The translations under genes were made by a program, and so were the position numbers. Positions 41,250 through 51,179 of a stretch of 53,368 bases of DNA are shown here, one piece after another (the stretch's first letter is position 1; each line of letters begins with the position of its first letter). The notes below the pieces were generated by a model, which was not told the origin of the DNA, ran no database searches, and saw only the letters and a list, made by a program, of their open reading frames with translations. Source of the DNA: a virus; IMG/VR virus record IMGVR_UViG_3300030388_000656, positions 1-53,368 of that record. One strand, given 5' to 3'.

Positions 41250-41285
41250 AGAGGCCTACAAAAAAAGTAGGCCTCTTTTTTTTTT
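41250..41285 (+). terminator. strong terminator after the 92-aa protein gene
   Basis: GAGGCCTAC (41251-41259), a seven-A loop, GTAGGCCTC (41267-41275), then about ten T. One of the strongest hairpins in the window. Confidence 0.93.
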
Positions 41286-41287
41286 AT

Positions 41288-41295
41288 TATCTTTG
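41288..41295 (+). promoter_or_regulatory. promoter -7 box for the neck-tail operon
   Basis: TATCTTTG, 18 nt before the ATG at 41314, immediately after the terminator T tract. Confidence 0.65.
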
Positions 41296-41313
41296 TAGAA
41301 ATGTTTATATAAT

Positions 41314-42267
41314 ATGGCAGCATCAATAAATGAAGTAAGAAATACTGTATTGGCGATAGCGAATAAAAATAACTATGGATATATATCTCCACAAGATTTT
41401 AACCTATACGCTAAGCAAGCTCAAATGGACATGTTTGAGGATTATTTCTATCAATATAATAATTGGATTAATAAAGAAAACTCCAGAACTTCTGGTACTG
41501 GATATGCCGATATAGTAAAAGGTTTAGTAGAGGTTCTTGATAGTTTTTCTACTCAGGTTTTTTTAGCTCAAGCCAATGCTAATCAGTTTAATTTACCTTT
41601 AGATTATTATCTAATTAATAAATTGTTTTTCTATTCAGTTCCTTTATTTACAGGAACTTGTGCTGGGCCAGTTGCAAATCAATTAATAGATCCAACAGCT
41701 GTAGGATGGACAACCATACCTGCTTCAGCACCAACACCTAACATAGGTACTATCGTAGTAAACACTACTACATTTCAACAAGCATATGTAACTGGAGTTG
41801 TTAATACAACCACAGTAACACTGAGTGCTGATATATTTTTAGCAGTAGGTAATACTTATATTATATATTCTAATACAAAAATTAAAGAAGTAGAAAGAGT
41901 CAGTCAAAATAAAATATTTCAATTAACAAGTTCTATGTTGACTGCACCTTCAAGAACTTATCCTGCTTATGTATTAGGTGGTAATACAGTAACAGTATAT
42001 CCCTCTACAATAATGAATGCAGGTGATGTTCAAGCACAATATGTAAGATACCCTCTTGATCCAAGATGGACATGGCAAGCTTTAGTGGGAGGAGAACCTT
42101 TGTTTGATGAGACAGCTATTGACTTTCAAGAGTTTGAATTGCCTGACTCAGATGAGCCTACATTAATTGCAAAGATCTGTCAATACATAGGTATTGAAAT
42201 TAGGGAAGAAATGGTCTACTCATTTGGATCAAGTCAAGAACAAATAGAAACTCAAGAAAGTAGTTAA
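41314..42267 (+). CDS. neck/ring-type protein (317 aa)
   Basis: 317 aa. The N-terminus MAASINEVRNTVLAIANKNN, YISPQDFNLYAKQAQMDMFE is a helical phrase common in Bacteroidota podoviruses. A beta-rich insertion at about 120-190 (VNTTTVTLSADIFLAVGNTY) and ITVYPST-like strands follow, and the C-terminus is acidic (DSDEPTLIAKICQYIGIEIR). Its place after the capsid block and before the tail protein fits a head-to-tail connector ring. Confidence 0.7.
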   Translation: MAASINEVRNTVLAIANKNNYGYISPQDFNLYAKQAQMDMFEDYFYQYNNWINKENSRTSGTGYADIVKGLVEVLDSFSTQVFLAQANANQFNLPLDYYLINKLFFYSVPLFTGTCAGPVANQLIDPTAVGWTTIPASAPTPNIGTIVVNTTTFQQAYVTGVVNTTTVTLSADIFLAVGNTYIIYSNTKIKEVERVSQNKIFQLTSSMLTAPSRTYPAYVLGGNTVTVYPSTIMNAGDVQAQYVRYPLDPRWTWQALVGGEPLFDETAIDFQEFELPDSDEPTLIAKICQYIGIEIREEMVYSFGSSQEQIETQESS

Positions 42268-42269
42268 TT

Positions 42270-43190
42270 ATGGCATATATTACAGATTATCAATATTACG
42301 AAAACAGTCAACAAGTACCTACTGATGCTAACTGGGGATCATATCAATATGTTTCTTTAGAAGACATAGTAAATAACTTTATGTTGATCTATCAGGGAAA
42401 CCATGAGATAGTAAATAATCTAAATCGTTATCAAGTTTTGTTTCATGCTAAGCGTGGAATACAAGAGTTGAATTACGATGCGATGAAAGAAATTAAAATT
42501 TTAGAATTAAAGGTTTGTGATCAGTTAAGATTTGTGCTTCCTCAAGATTATGTAAACTGGGTAAGAATTTCTTTAATGGAAAATGGCATGCTATTTCCTA
42601 TGACTGAAAACATTCAAACAAACTGGAGTGGTGCATACTTACAGGATCATGATTGTCGAATATTATTTGATATTGATGGGAATGTATTAAAGCCTCACAA
42701 TTCTTTCTTTGACATAAAAAGATTAGCTGGTACTCAACAAAATATGTACTTAGGTAGTGGCCCTTATAATGGACAGATGGGATGGAATGTAGATGGCAAT
42801 TGGTGTTTTGATTATAATGTTGGAGATAGATTTGGATTAAATACTGAGACAGCAAATGCTAACCCTACTTTTAGTATAGATAAAAAAGGGGGAGTTATTA
42901 ATTTTAATTCTGGAATGAACAATAAGTTTGTGGTTTTAGAATATGTTTCTGATGGATTGGAAAGTGGAGATGACTCAAGCGTAAGTGTAAATAAACTATT
43001 TGAAGAATTCATATATGCGTATATTCGATATTCTATTTTAAATGGCAGGTTTGGAGTGCAAGAGTATGTTGTAAACAGAGCAAGAAAAGACAAAGCTTCT
43101 TTGCTTAGAAATGCAAAATTAAGATTAAGTAACATACACCCTGGTAGACTTTTACAGAACCTAAGAGGCCAGGACAAATGGATAAAGTAA
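42270..43190 (+). CDS. neck/ring-type protein (306 aa)
   Basis: 306 aa. YVSLEDIVNNFMLIYQGNHE, RYQVLFHAKRGIQELNYDAM and LPQDYVNWVRISLMENG match a connector family conserved in crAss-like and Cellulophaga podoviruses. The C-terminal helix has FEEFIYAYIRYSILNGRFG and a basic end. It probably stacks with the 317-aa protein between portal and tail. Two bases separate it from the upstream stop, and one base separates it from the tail gene. Confidence 0.75.
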   Translation: MAYITDYQYYENSQQVPTDANWGSYQYVSLEDIVNNFMLIYQGNHEIVNNLNRYQVLFHAKRGIQELNYDAMKEIKILELKVCDQLRFVLPQDYVNWVRISLMENGMLFPMTENIQTNWSGAYLQDHDCRILFDIDGNVLKPHNSFFDIKRLAGTQQNMYLGSGPYNGQMGWNVDGNWCFDYNVGDRFGLNTETANANPTFSIDKKGGVINFNSGMNNKFVVLEYVSDGLESGDDSSVSVNKLFEEFIYAYIRYSILNGRFGVQEYVVNRARKDKASLLRNAKLRLSNIHPGRLLQNLRGQDKWIK

Positions 43191-43191
43191 T

Positions 43192-46100
43192 ATGGCAGAT
43201 ATTAGAACAAATTTTATAGCAGGAAGAATGAACAAAAGTGTTGATGAACGATTAGTTCCTCAAGGCGAATATGTTAATGCTTTAAATGTTAGGTTAGGAT
43301 CTACAGAAGCTACCGAAATAGGTGCAGTTGAAAATTCTAAAGGAAATACTCAACTTACTTTTTTAGAATACAATGGTAATCCTTTGTCTAATCCACCAAG
43401 TAATCAAGACAGGACTACATTTTGTCTTGGTACATTTGAAGATGGAATAAACGAAACTATATATTGGTTTATACATGACTCAAATAATATTTCTTCACCA
43501 ACTGGTAAGGTAGATTTAATTGTTTCATTTGATACCAATACTAACACTACAACATATCATGTTGTTAGTACTTCTGTTTTAAACTTTGATCCTGAATTTT
43601 TAGTTACAGGAGTAAACAAAATTGAGAACTTATTATTTTTTACAGACGATAAAAATCCACCAAGAACTATTAACGTAAAAAGAAATTACGATGATCCAGT
43701 TGCAGGTGTTGATGGTATTGAAGAAGAAGATATAAATGTTGTAGTAAAGCCTCCTGGTTTTGAAGACTCGGTAGGTGGTAACATTCCTCTTCCTGTTCCA
43801 GGTGTAATTCCTGCAAGTTTCCCAGGTGATGAAAATTATATGGAGACACGATTTTTAGCTTTTGCTTATAGATATAGGTATACAGATGGAGGATACAGTG
43901 CTACTTCATTATTCTCTAAGCCATCTTTTCAACCCAGAGCATTTAGGTTTGATTTAGATAACTTTAATAATGCAGGAATGATTAACCGTTTTAACGGTGC
44001 TAACATTACTTTTTCCACTGGCTCTAAAAGAGTTACACAAGTGGATTTACTTTATAAAGAAAGTACATCTAATGTTATCTATGTAATAGAACGATATAAC
44101 AAAAAAGATTTAGGTTGGGCAAACGATGTAATTCAAAATTTAACTTTTACTAATAGTAAAATATTTACAACTTTAGGATCAGATGAATTACTAAGACAAT
44201 ATGACAATGTTCCAAGGATAGCAAAAGCTCAAACGATTCAAGGTAATAGATTGATTTACGGAAATTATGTAGATGGTTATGATATTACAAATAATAACAA
44301 TCAAAAAATTCCTATTGTATATACTACAGAACATGTAGTAGAAGAGATTGGTGGTGTAGGATTTGCACCTCCAGTATCTTCTCAGGGTATTGCATATAGT
44401 GTTGGATCTGGTACAGGTAATGTATCAGTGCCAAATTCTAAATTAACCTTTGACCTGAGTGTTTTAGACTTTCCTGTTTTAGCAGGACTAACACTTAATT
44501 TTGATGTTAATGTAGATTCTGCAACAGGAGTAAGTGGAGGTAATCCAAAAGTAACTGGGCCTTTAGGTGATTCAACATTTAATAACACTGGGCCTTTTAG
44601 TTTAACATGGAGCTTTACTGCAACTCAAACATATAACAGTATGTCTGATTTGGTTACCTCTACTCAGTTTCAACAACCAATAGGGGTTACAGCTCAAGCT
44701 AACTATCAACCTTTAATACCTGTTAATTTATCAAATCAAGGAGGAACATTAACTGACAGATTTAACTCTGCTGTTATTGCTCCACCATCTACACCTTTAC
44801 AGATAATAAACAGTTCTATTTCATCTGGATGTGCTACTCCAAACCCACCAGCTACTGCTATTTGTACTCAGCAAGGTTTTGGTTATGGAACTACATCAAC
44901 AGGATTCTTTATTCAATTGCCTGCAATACAAATGTATGCTGAAACAGATACTGGTGGTGTTATTACTGAACAAACAAGTCAAGTAGAATATTTTAAGTTT
45001 AACGATTTTTCAAGTACAGGTGGTTATCTTTTAACTGCTGATACTTATAGTTTACATAGTAACAGGGATTACGAAACAGGTATTGTATACATGGATAATT
45101 ATGGTAGAGCTTCTACTGTATTAGTTTCTAATGACAATACTATATTTGTTCCTTCGGCTAATTCTCCTGACAAAAACACATGTAAAGTAACACTATCAAA
45201 CTTACCTCCTTATTGGGCAGACAAATATAAATTTGTTATGAAGCCAAGTGAAGGTACATATCAAACTATTTATTCAGCTTTATATTATGAAGATCCTAAA
45301 GATCCTTCAGTATTCTGGTTTAAATTAGAAGGAGATAATACAAGTATTGCACAGACAGGAATGAATCTAATTGTTAAGGTAGATACATTAGGGCCTGTAA
45401 ACACTGAAGTAACTTGTAAGATATTAGAAATAAAAGCCTGGGGTGTTGATGAATTTTTCCCAGGATCAGGAAGTACTACTCCAAGTGTAGCAGGTTTATA
45501 TATGTGTATAAAGCCAGGTGGTTTTAATACAGCTATAGCTGATGATGCAACTATTGCTTATGGAAATAAATCATCTTCTTCTAACAGCACAAATTGTAAT
45601 CTTTCAAATAGTTATGATTTAAACTTCCCTGCAACAAGTGGATCTTCTGGCCCTTATGATTTGCCAGCAGGATCAAGTGTAAGAGTTAGCATTGATAACT
45701 GGAGAGGTCAAAAAGGAAGTAACTGTGGAAGTAGAAAATATAGATTTGACGAAACATTTACTGTAAGTCAAGATTATCCTAACTTCTATTTATGGTGGTA
45801 TGGAGATAATGTAGATATGACTACTGGTTCAGTTGATGGTATGAGTTGTACTCAACATTTAAATAATGGGAATGGGCCATATACAAGTAATGGTTCTGTT
45901 CCTTCAAGTTGTTTTGTTACAAAATTATTTTGTTTTACAAGTGGTACAGATTTATTTTTTAGAAATAGATGTGGAATACCAAGATGTTCAAGTTTCTGGG
46001 GAGATAAAAGACCTGGTCATGTTGGAACAAGAATTGAAGTTACCAGAGGTGGTGGTTTAATTGTATGGGAAACAGAACCAAATGAAGTAGATCCTAATTT

Positions 46101-48000
46101 ATTTTATGATGCTTCAGATATGTACGACATATATGTTGATCCAGCAGATTCAAAACGATATCATAAATCTGGGTTATCTGCTTCTGACGTAAGTCAAACT
46201 GCGAGTACTAATTTAGAGGTGACTTTAGCTTTTGCTAATTGTTTTACATTTGGTAATGGAGTTGAAAGTTTTAGAATTACAGATTCTCCAGCAACTAAAA
46301 GTTTTCTTTTAGGAGAAAGAGTTTTAGCAGTATCTAATCAAGACTTTAAAGAGGCTAATAGATTTGCTGGTTTGACATACAGTGGAGTATTTAGTGGCAA
46401 TGCAAACTCTAATAATTTAAATGAATTTAATTTAGGGTTAGTAAACTACAAAGATTGCGAAACTTCTTTTGGGCCAATACAACTTTTGTATTCTCGTGAA
46501 ACAGATATACTATGTCTACAAGAAGATAGAGTATCTTATGTATTAGCCAGTAAAAATGTTATTACTGATTCAACAGGAGGTGGTGCTATAGCATCTGTTC
46601 CTCAAGTCTTAGGAACTCAAATAGCTCGTATAGAAGAATATGGTATTAGTTTTAATCCTGAAAGCTTTGCAGCTTGGGGAGCTGATATGTTTTTTACGGA
46701 TGCTAAGAGATCGGCAGTTATTAATCTAAGAGGAACATCAAAAGGAAATGATCAGATGCAAATTATTTCTGAGTCTGGAATGCGTTCATGGTTTAGAGAC
46801 CAATTTGCAGAACAACTTCATACTCAAAAATTAGGAGGCTTTGATCCTTACATGAATGAATATGTATTAAATACTAATGGTAGAGCTATACCATTTCCTA
46901 AACCTGATAGTCCATGTGGAACTACGCTTACTCAAACACAAGCTACTAATCCATTAAGCTATCAAGTAAATGTAGGAGAGTCTGTTGGTACAATAGATGT
47001 TCCATACACTATTACTTCAGGTAGTATTACTGTTGAAGTGGTTTGGAATGGAATAGTCAATACGACTGGTGTTGTAAGTTCTTCTGGTACATTATCTTTT
47101 AACAAGACAGCTGGTACACCAAATGTTGTAGATGTATTAGTTACACCATTAGCAACTGCTTCTTATGGAGTTACAGTAAATTGTCCTCCAACAAATGACT
47201 TAACAGTTGTAAGGGTTGTGTTATCTTCAAGTACCAGCAATGGTTTGTTTATTCATTTTGAATATAACTGGAGTGATGGATCAAATGCATCACCATCGGT
47301 GAATAATTTAGCTTCATTAGATCTTACTAATCCTACTGAATATTTAAGTCAAACAGGACAAGCTTCAGTTGGTGTATTCCCTTACTCAGGATCGTCAATA
47401 AAGATGGCCTCTGTAAAACAAGGATTTGATGACTTTAACTTTGATCCACTAACAAACAAGTTTAGGTGGTTATCGTCTAATACACTTTATCCAAATACAG
47501 CAGCAGGAATGTCAGCGTTATTAGCTGCAAATCCAGCAGAGATTACTCCAATTACAAATCCACAAACTGATATGTATCAGGCAGTAGTAGCGACTAATGC
47601 TATTTCAATGCCTGTAAATAATAGTTACTTATATCTGGTGTGGGATTTAAGAGAAGTAAATAATGCAAGTCTTTGTTATTCTACTACAAGTCCTTTAGAT
47701 GCTTGTTGTAATTGTATACCAGCATGTACATCAGGATTCTTTGGGCCAGTACAAAATACTCAAGCTTTAGCATGTACAACTAATACCACGACTCCTGGAA
47801 GTAATAATTGGAGCTGGAATGGTACAGGCAGTACTCCTCAAATTGGAGAGGTTGTCTATACTGATTTATCGTGTGGTGTTTTAGGTGCTCCAACAGCACC
47901 AAGTGGTTACTATATAACAAATATAATAGCAACTACTGGAGCTAATGATTGGGTTCAATTAAATAATTATGGGCAGGTTATAGGATCTGGATCATGTTAA
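43192..48000 (+). CDS. large tail nozzle/stabilisation protein (1602 aa)
   Basis: 1602 aa. Begins MADIRTNFIAGRMNKSVDER then LVPQGEYVNALNVRLGSTEA, the typical start of P22 gp10/T7 gp12-like nozzle proteins of this phage group. ETIYWFIHDSN, FTDDKNPPRTINVKR and RFLAFAYRYRYTDGGYSA suggest beta-propeller blades. The middle and C-terminal thirds contain Ig-like and fibre-like beta modules (SYQVNVGESVGTIDVPYTIT) and a Cys-rich end (DACCNCIPACTSG). It forms the tail tube exit and carries fibres. It is longer than most homologues because of the C-terminal additions. Confidence 0.8.
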   Translation: MADIRTNFIAGRMNKSVDERLVPQGEYVNALNVRLGSTEATEIGAVENSKGNTQLTFLEYNGNPLSNPPSNQDRTTFCLGTFEDGINETIYWFIHDSNNISSPTGKVDLIVSFDTNTNTTTYHVVSTSVLNFDPEFLVTGVNKIENLLFFTDDKNPPRTINVKRNYDDPVAGVDGIEEEDINVVVKPPGFEDSVGGNIPLPVPGVIPASFPGDENYMETRFLAFAYRYRYTDGGYSATSLFSKPSFQPRAFRFDLDNFNNAGMINRFNGANITFSTGSKRVTQVDLLYKESTSNVIYVIERYNKKDLGWANDVIQNLTFTNSKIFTTLGSDELLRQYDNVPRIAKAQTIQGNRLIYGNYVDGYDITNNNNQKIPIVYTTEHVVEEIGGVGFAPPVSSQGIAYSVGSGTGNVSVPNSKLTFDLSVLDFPVLAGLTLNFDVNVDSATGVSGGNPKVTGPLGDSTFNNTGPFSLTWSFTATQTYNSMSDLVTSTQFQQPIGVTAQANYQPLIPVNLSNQGGTLTDRFNSAVIAPPSTPLQIINSSISSGCATPNPPATAICTQQGFGYGTTSTGFFIQLPAIQMYAETDTGGVITEQTSQVEYFKFNDFSSTGGYLLTADTYSLHSNRDYETGIVYMDNYGRASTVLVSNDNTIFVPSANSPDKNTCKVTLSNLPPYWADKYKFVMKPSEGTYQTIYSALYYEDPKDPSVFWFKLEGDNTSIAQTGMNLIVKVDTLGPVNTEVTCKILEIKAWGVDEFFPGSGSTTPSVAGLYMCIKPGGFNTAIADDATIAYGNKSSSSNSTNCNLSNSYDLNFPATSGSSGPYDLPAGSSVRVSIDNWRGQKGSNCGSRKYRFDETFTVSQDYPNFYLWWYGDNVDMTTGSVDGMSCTQHLNNGNGPYTSNGSVPSSCFVTKLFCFTSGTDLFFRNRCGIPRCSSFWGDKRPGHVGTRIEVTRGGGLIVWETEPNEVDPNLFYDASDMYDIYVDPADSKRYHKSGLSASDVSQTASTNLEVTLAFANCFTFGNGVESFRITDSPATKSFLLGERVLAVSNQDFKEANRFAGLTYSGVFSGNANSNNLNEFNLGLVNYKDCETSFGPIQLLYSRETDILCLQEDRVSYVLASKNVITDSTGGGAIASVPQVLGTQIARIEEYGISFNPESFAAWGADMFFTDAKRSAVINLRGTSKGNDQMQIISESGMRSWFRDQFAEQLHTQKLGGFDPYMNEYVLNTNGRAIPFPKPDSPCGTTLTQTQATNPLSYQVNVGESVGTIDVPYTITSGSITVEVVWNGIVNTTGVVSSSGTLSFNKTAGTPNVVDVLVTPLATASYGVTVNCPPTNDLTVVRVVLSSSTSNGLFIHFEYNWSDGSNASPSVNNLASLDLTNPTEYLSQTGQASVGVFPYSGSSIKMASVKQGFDDFNFDPLTNKFRWLSSNTLYPNTAAGMSALLAANPAEITPITNPQTDMYQAVVATNAISMPVNNSYLYLVWDLREVNNASLCYSTTSPLDACCNCIPACTSGFFGPVQNTQALACTTNTTTPGSNNWSWNGTGSTPQIGEVVYTDLSCGVLGAPTAPSGYYITNIIATTGANDWVQLNNYGQVIGSGSC

Positions 48001-48013
48001 AAATTAAATAGAT

Positions 48014-48961
48014 ATGGCTACATTAGGAAATTATTTTTACGATGGAAACAGTTTTGCACTTGCATCTGTTCTTTGTTTAGATTCTCAATTACAAACTACA
48101 GCCCCAGATGGATGGTATTCTCAGGGTGGTATATATAGACAAATGGCAGCAGGTCTTTTAGGAACTGTTCAGAATTGTGTTTCATGTCTATATGGTTGTA
48201 ATTCTCAAGCAGTTTCAAATTCAGGATCAAGTGCTTTGTATGGTCAATTCAAATTAGTGGTTGATGTAGGCACAGGATCTGGTGCAGTGTTAGCTGAGTT
48301 TTTTGTTTCTAACAATAGTGCTGTAAGATGTACATGGACTTATTCTGGTTTATCAGCATCTGAATATTCTTCTCCTGTTCAAGGTTATTGTGAGGGTTTA
48401 ATTGGTGATGAAAACATTACAGGAATTACAAATTCTACTGGTAGTGGAGGAAGCTCTTATGTAGGAACTAATTATAATTATCAAAATGGTCAATGGGTAG
48501 GTGGTGGCTCACCAACTTGGGGGCCTTATAGCAATCAATCCTCTGGAGGTGTAACTTTATTTCCTGGTGGAAATTTTGGTACATCTATAATGGTTATACC
48601 AAAACCTAATTCATCACCTAATACTATTGAGTTTGTAATGGATATGCCTTCAGGCAGTGGTACTAATGATTGGGATTTTACTTTAAAAGTAAATTGTCCT
48701 AACGGACTAATACCTTTAAACGTAGATTCTAATAGTGGTATAGATTGCCAAGATGCTTGTACGAATACATTAAACCCTCAGGTTATTTATAGAGCTATAG
48801 TATCAGGAACTGTTCCAATGCCAGCAGTAAATGACTGGGTATTTTCAGATGCTAATGGAGTAATAGAATGGGCAGATGGTTTTTGGAGGGTAGTTGTAAA
48901 TGGTGCTAACTATTGTATGACTACACAAAATTCAGTAATAACTAACTTTACACCTTGTTAA
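48014..48961 (+). CDS. tail protein with Cys-containing beta domains (315 aa)
   Basis: 315 aa, Gly/Ser/Asn-rich and beta. Begins MATLGNYFYDGNSFALASVL, has QNCVSCLYGCNSQAVSNSGS and a C-terminal segment VIYRAIVSGTVPMPAVNDWV ... YCMTTQNSVITNFTPC. The final module resembles in layout the C-terminal part of the 1602-aa protein (VGEVVYTDL-type entry, Cys-rich end). It is probably a tail-tip or adhesin-like component. No family was recognised. Confidence 0.65.
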   Translation: MATLGNYFYDGNSFALASVLCLDSQLQTTAPDGWYSQGGIYRQMAAGLLGTVQNCVSCLYGCNSQAVSNSGSSALYGQFKLVVDVGTGSGAVLAEFFVSNNSAVRCTWTYSGLSASEYSSPVQGYCEGLIGDENITGITNSTGSGGSSYVGTNYNYQNGQWVGGGSPTWGPYSNQSSGGVTLFPGGNFGTSIMVIPKPNSSPNTIEFVMDMPSGSGTNDWDFTLKVNCPNGLIPLNVDSNSGIDCQDACTNTLNPQVIYRAIVSGTVPMPAVNDWVFSDANGVIEWADGFWRVVVNGANYCMTTQNSVITNFTPC

Positions 48962-49741
48962 ATGGCAGCACAATCAAACGACTCATATACATTATCATAT
49001 AGCGAATCCTCTAAGGGATGGCCTTCTTTTTATTCTTATCTACCTGACATGATGGTAGGTATGAATAGTTATTTTTATAGCTTTAGAAATGGAGATTTAT
49101 ATAGACACAATACTAATACCACAAGAAACAATTATTATAATGAACAATTTCTATCTGAGATAACTTCTGTCTTTAATGTAGAACCACAGACTATTAAACT
49201 TTTTAAGACAATGTCTTACGAGAGTGACACAGCTTGGACTTGTACATCTTTGTTTACAGAGCTAAGTTCAGGATCAATGCTTGATACATATTTTGTTCAG
49301 AAAGAAAGAGAATGGTTTACATACTTAAGAGCAAATGAAAACACTATAAATTTTAGCATGAGATCTGCAAATGGTATAGGAACTTGTAGTACAATTACAG
49401 GTGTACCAGGAGCTCTCATAGTTCAGTTCCCTATATCACCAGGTAGTATTTTAAGTGTAGGAGATTATGTTTATGCAACTACTGCTGCTATTTATTTTGG
49501 ACAGGTTACTAATGTAGATAGAGTTAACAACACAATTACAGTTGACGAATCAGTCAATAGCCCACAAGGAATAGCAGGTGTTGTGCCAGCTAATAATGTG
49601 TTTATTGTATTTATAAAAAATGCAGTAGCAGCATCGTCTGGTGCTCGTGGATACTTCATGCAGTTTACGCTAACAAATTCAGATACTATTCCAGTTGAGT
49701 TATTTTCTATAGGTAGTAGTGTGATGAAAAGTTTTCCTTAG
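48962..49741 (+). CDS. tail stabilisation-type protein (259 aa)
   Basis: 259 aa. YSESSKGWPSFYSYLPDMMV, GMNSYFYSFRNGDLYRHN, NNYYNEQFLSEITSVFN and KLFKTMSYESDTAWTC form a block commonly found as the C-terminal part of nozzle proteins in this phage group, here a separate gene. FVQKEREWFTYLRANEN and FMQFTLTNSDTIPVELFSIG follow. It probably completes the tail nozzle with the 1602-aa protein. It begins one base after the previous stop. Confidence 0.7.
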   Translation: MAAQSNDSYTLSYSESSKGWPSFYSYLPDMMVGMNSYFYSFRNGDLYRHNTNTTRNNYYNEQFLSEITSVFNVEPQTIKLFKTMSYESDTAWTCTSLFTELSSGSMLDTYFVQKEREWFTYLRANENTINFSMRSANGIGTCSTITGVPGALIVQFPISPGSILSVGDYVYATTAAIYFGQVTNVDRVNNTITVDESVNSPQGIAGVVPANNVFIVFIKNAVAASSGARGYFMQFTLTNSDTIPVELFSIGSSVMKSFP

Positions 49742-49748
49742 AATTTAT

Positions 49749-49756
49749 TATCTTTG
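49749..49756 (+). promoter_or_regulatory. promoter -7 box only 5 nt before a start codon
   Basis: TATCTTTG followed by CAGTA and then the ATG at 49762. With the usual start of transcription about 5-8 nt after the box, the mRNA would be nearly leaderless. Confidence 0.55.
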
Positions 49757-49761
49757 CAGTA

Positions 49762-50172
49762 ATGGAATTAAATATAATAAAGCTTAAGGATTCTGATTAC
49801 GATAATATTCTGTGCAAATGGTGGAAAGACTGGGGATGGTCAGCACCCTCTAAAGACTTTTTACCAGAAGATGGATCAGGTGGGTTTATTGTTTACGATA
49901 ACGAGACTCCAATATGTGCAGGATTTATGTATATTACAAATTCAAAAGCAGTATGGTGTGACTGGATTATATCCAATCTATACTACAAAGATCGACAAAA
50001 AAGAAAACAAGCTTTGCAGTTACTAATCGAAACGATTAGTAATAAAGCTGTAGAGTTAGACAAGAAATATGTTTATGCTTTAATTAAAAACAAACCTTTA
50101 ATTAACGTATATAAAAAAGTAGGCTTTGTTGAAGGGAGTACCTACACCCATGAAATGATTAAAACGATATAA
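49762..50172 (+). CDS. GNAT-family N-acetyltransferase
   Basis: 136 aa, minimal GNAT length. GGFIVYDNETPICAGFMYIT and AVWCDWIISNLYYKDRQKRK are the central strands; KQALQLLIETISNKAVELDK is the acetyl-CoA-side helix (the RxxGxG-like loop is replaced by RQKRKQA), then VYALIKNKPLINVYKKVGFV is the typical late strand-helix (N..y.k.GF). Common among internal virion genes of podoviruses. It transfers acetyl from acetyl-CoA to an unknown amine, perhaps on a virion or host protein. Confidence 0.75.
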   Translation: MELNIIKLKDSDYDNILCKWWKDWGWSAPSKDFLPEDGSGGFIVYDNETPICAGFMYITNSKAVWCDWIISNLYYKDRQKRKQALQLLIETISNKAVELDKKYVYALIKNKPLINVYKKVGFVEGSTYTHEMIKTI

Positions 50173-50173
50173 T

Positions 50174-51178
50174 ATGGCAGCAGTAACAGCAGCAGTAGTT
50201 GGAATAGGATCAGCAGTAGTAAGTACTGGGATGAGTTTTTCAGCAGCTGCAAAAGCAAAGAGAGCAGGAGAAGCAGCTCGAAAGGAAGCTAAGCAAGCAA
50301 TGGTTGATGCAAAAGCAAAAGCATCAAAAGATTTTTACGAAGGACTTAATGTTCCTTTAGATGCATATGAAGCAGAGTTTGAAAACAACTTGGCTGTAGC
50401 TCAACAAAACACAGAAGCTTTACAAGAAGGAGATGCAAGGTCTTTAGCAGCAGGTGTTGGTAGAGTAGGTGCAGCAGCAGGAGCTAACGCTGAGCAAACT
50501 CGTATTGCAATGGGTGAACAGATTTCTGATTTACAAGCAACTAAAGCTCAGTCTAAAGATGCAGTTAATCAGCAGCTATTAGAAATGGATGTAGCTAATG
50601 CCAAAGAACAAAAACAAATTGCAGCTGAAGCAGATCTTAATAGATCTAAAAACATTCAAGCTGGTATTGCTGGGATAGGTAGTTCTGTTAATGCAATTGC
50701 AGGAGCTGTACCATTATTTACTGGTGCAGGTAAAGCAGCAAAAGCAGCAGCAGGAGCAGCAGGATCTATATCAGGTAACATGCTTTCTGGTTTAAAATCA
50801 AACCAACCTGGAGGATTAAGCCTTAATAGTTTTAATCCAGGTGGAGGTCTTGGAGGTGGAAACACTGGAGGCTTTGGAGGTGGCTTACTGAGTCAACAAC
50901 AAAACTCTATGTTTAGTAATAAGTTTTCAGGTGGTTTCAATACCTTTACACCAGGCTTTAACTCAGGAATTTATTCTGATAGAAGGTTAAAAGAAAATAT
51001 TGAATTGATAGGTAAATCACCAAGTGGTTTAAACATATACAGTTTTAAATATAAAGGAAAAAAAGGAGTATATCAAGGAGTTATGTCTGACGAAATTAGT
51101 CCAAAGGCTGTTGTTAAAACAGGAGAATATGATATGGTTAATTATAATATGATTGACGTAGAATTTAAAGAAATATAA
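50174..51178 (+). CDS. internal virion protein with short S74-like C-terminus (334 aa)
   Basis: 334 aa. The N-terminal 230 residues are Ala-rich and helical (AVVGIGSAVVSTGMSFSAAA, AGVGRVGAAAGANAEQTRIA), resembling T7 gp14-type ejected proteins. A Gly/Phe/Asn-rich linker at about 205-262 follows (NPGGGLGGGNTGGFGGGLLS). The last 67 residues, from SDRRLKENIELIGKSPSGLN to the end, resemble the start of the peptidase S74 intramolecular chaperone (SDxRLKxNI), here in a short form. Self-cleavage before that Ser is possible but not shown. Confidence 0.7.
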   Translation: MAAVTAAVVGIGSAVVSTGMSFSAAAKAKRAGEAARKEAKQAMVDAKAKASKDFYEGLNVPLDAYEAEFENNLAVAQQNTEALQEGDARSLAAGVGRVGAAAGANAEQTRIAMGEQISDLQATKAQSKDAVNQQLLEMDVANAKEQKQIAAEADLNRSKNIQAGIAGIGSSVNAIAGAVPLFTGAGKAAKAAAGAAGSISGNMLSGLKSNQPGGLSLNSFNPGGGLGGGNTGGFGGGLLSQQQNSMFSNKFSGGFNTFTPGFNSGIYSDRRLKENIELIGKSPSGLNIYSFKYKGKKGVYQGVMSDEISPKAVVKTGEYDMVNYNMIDVEFKEI

Positions 51179-51179
51179 T

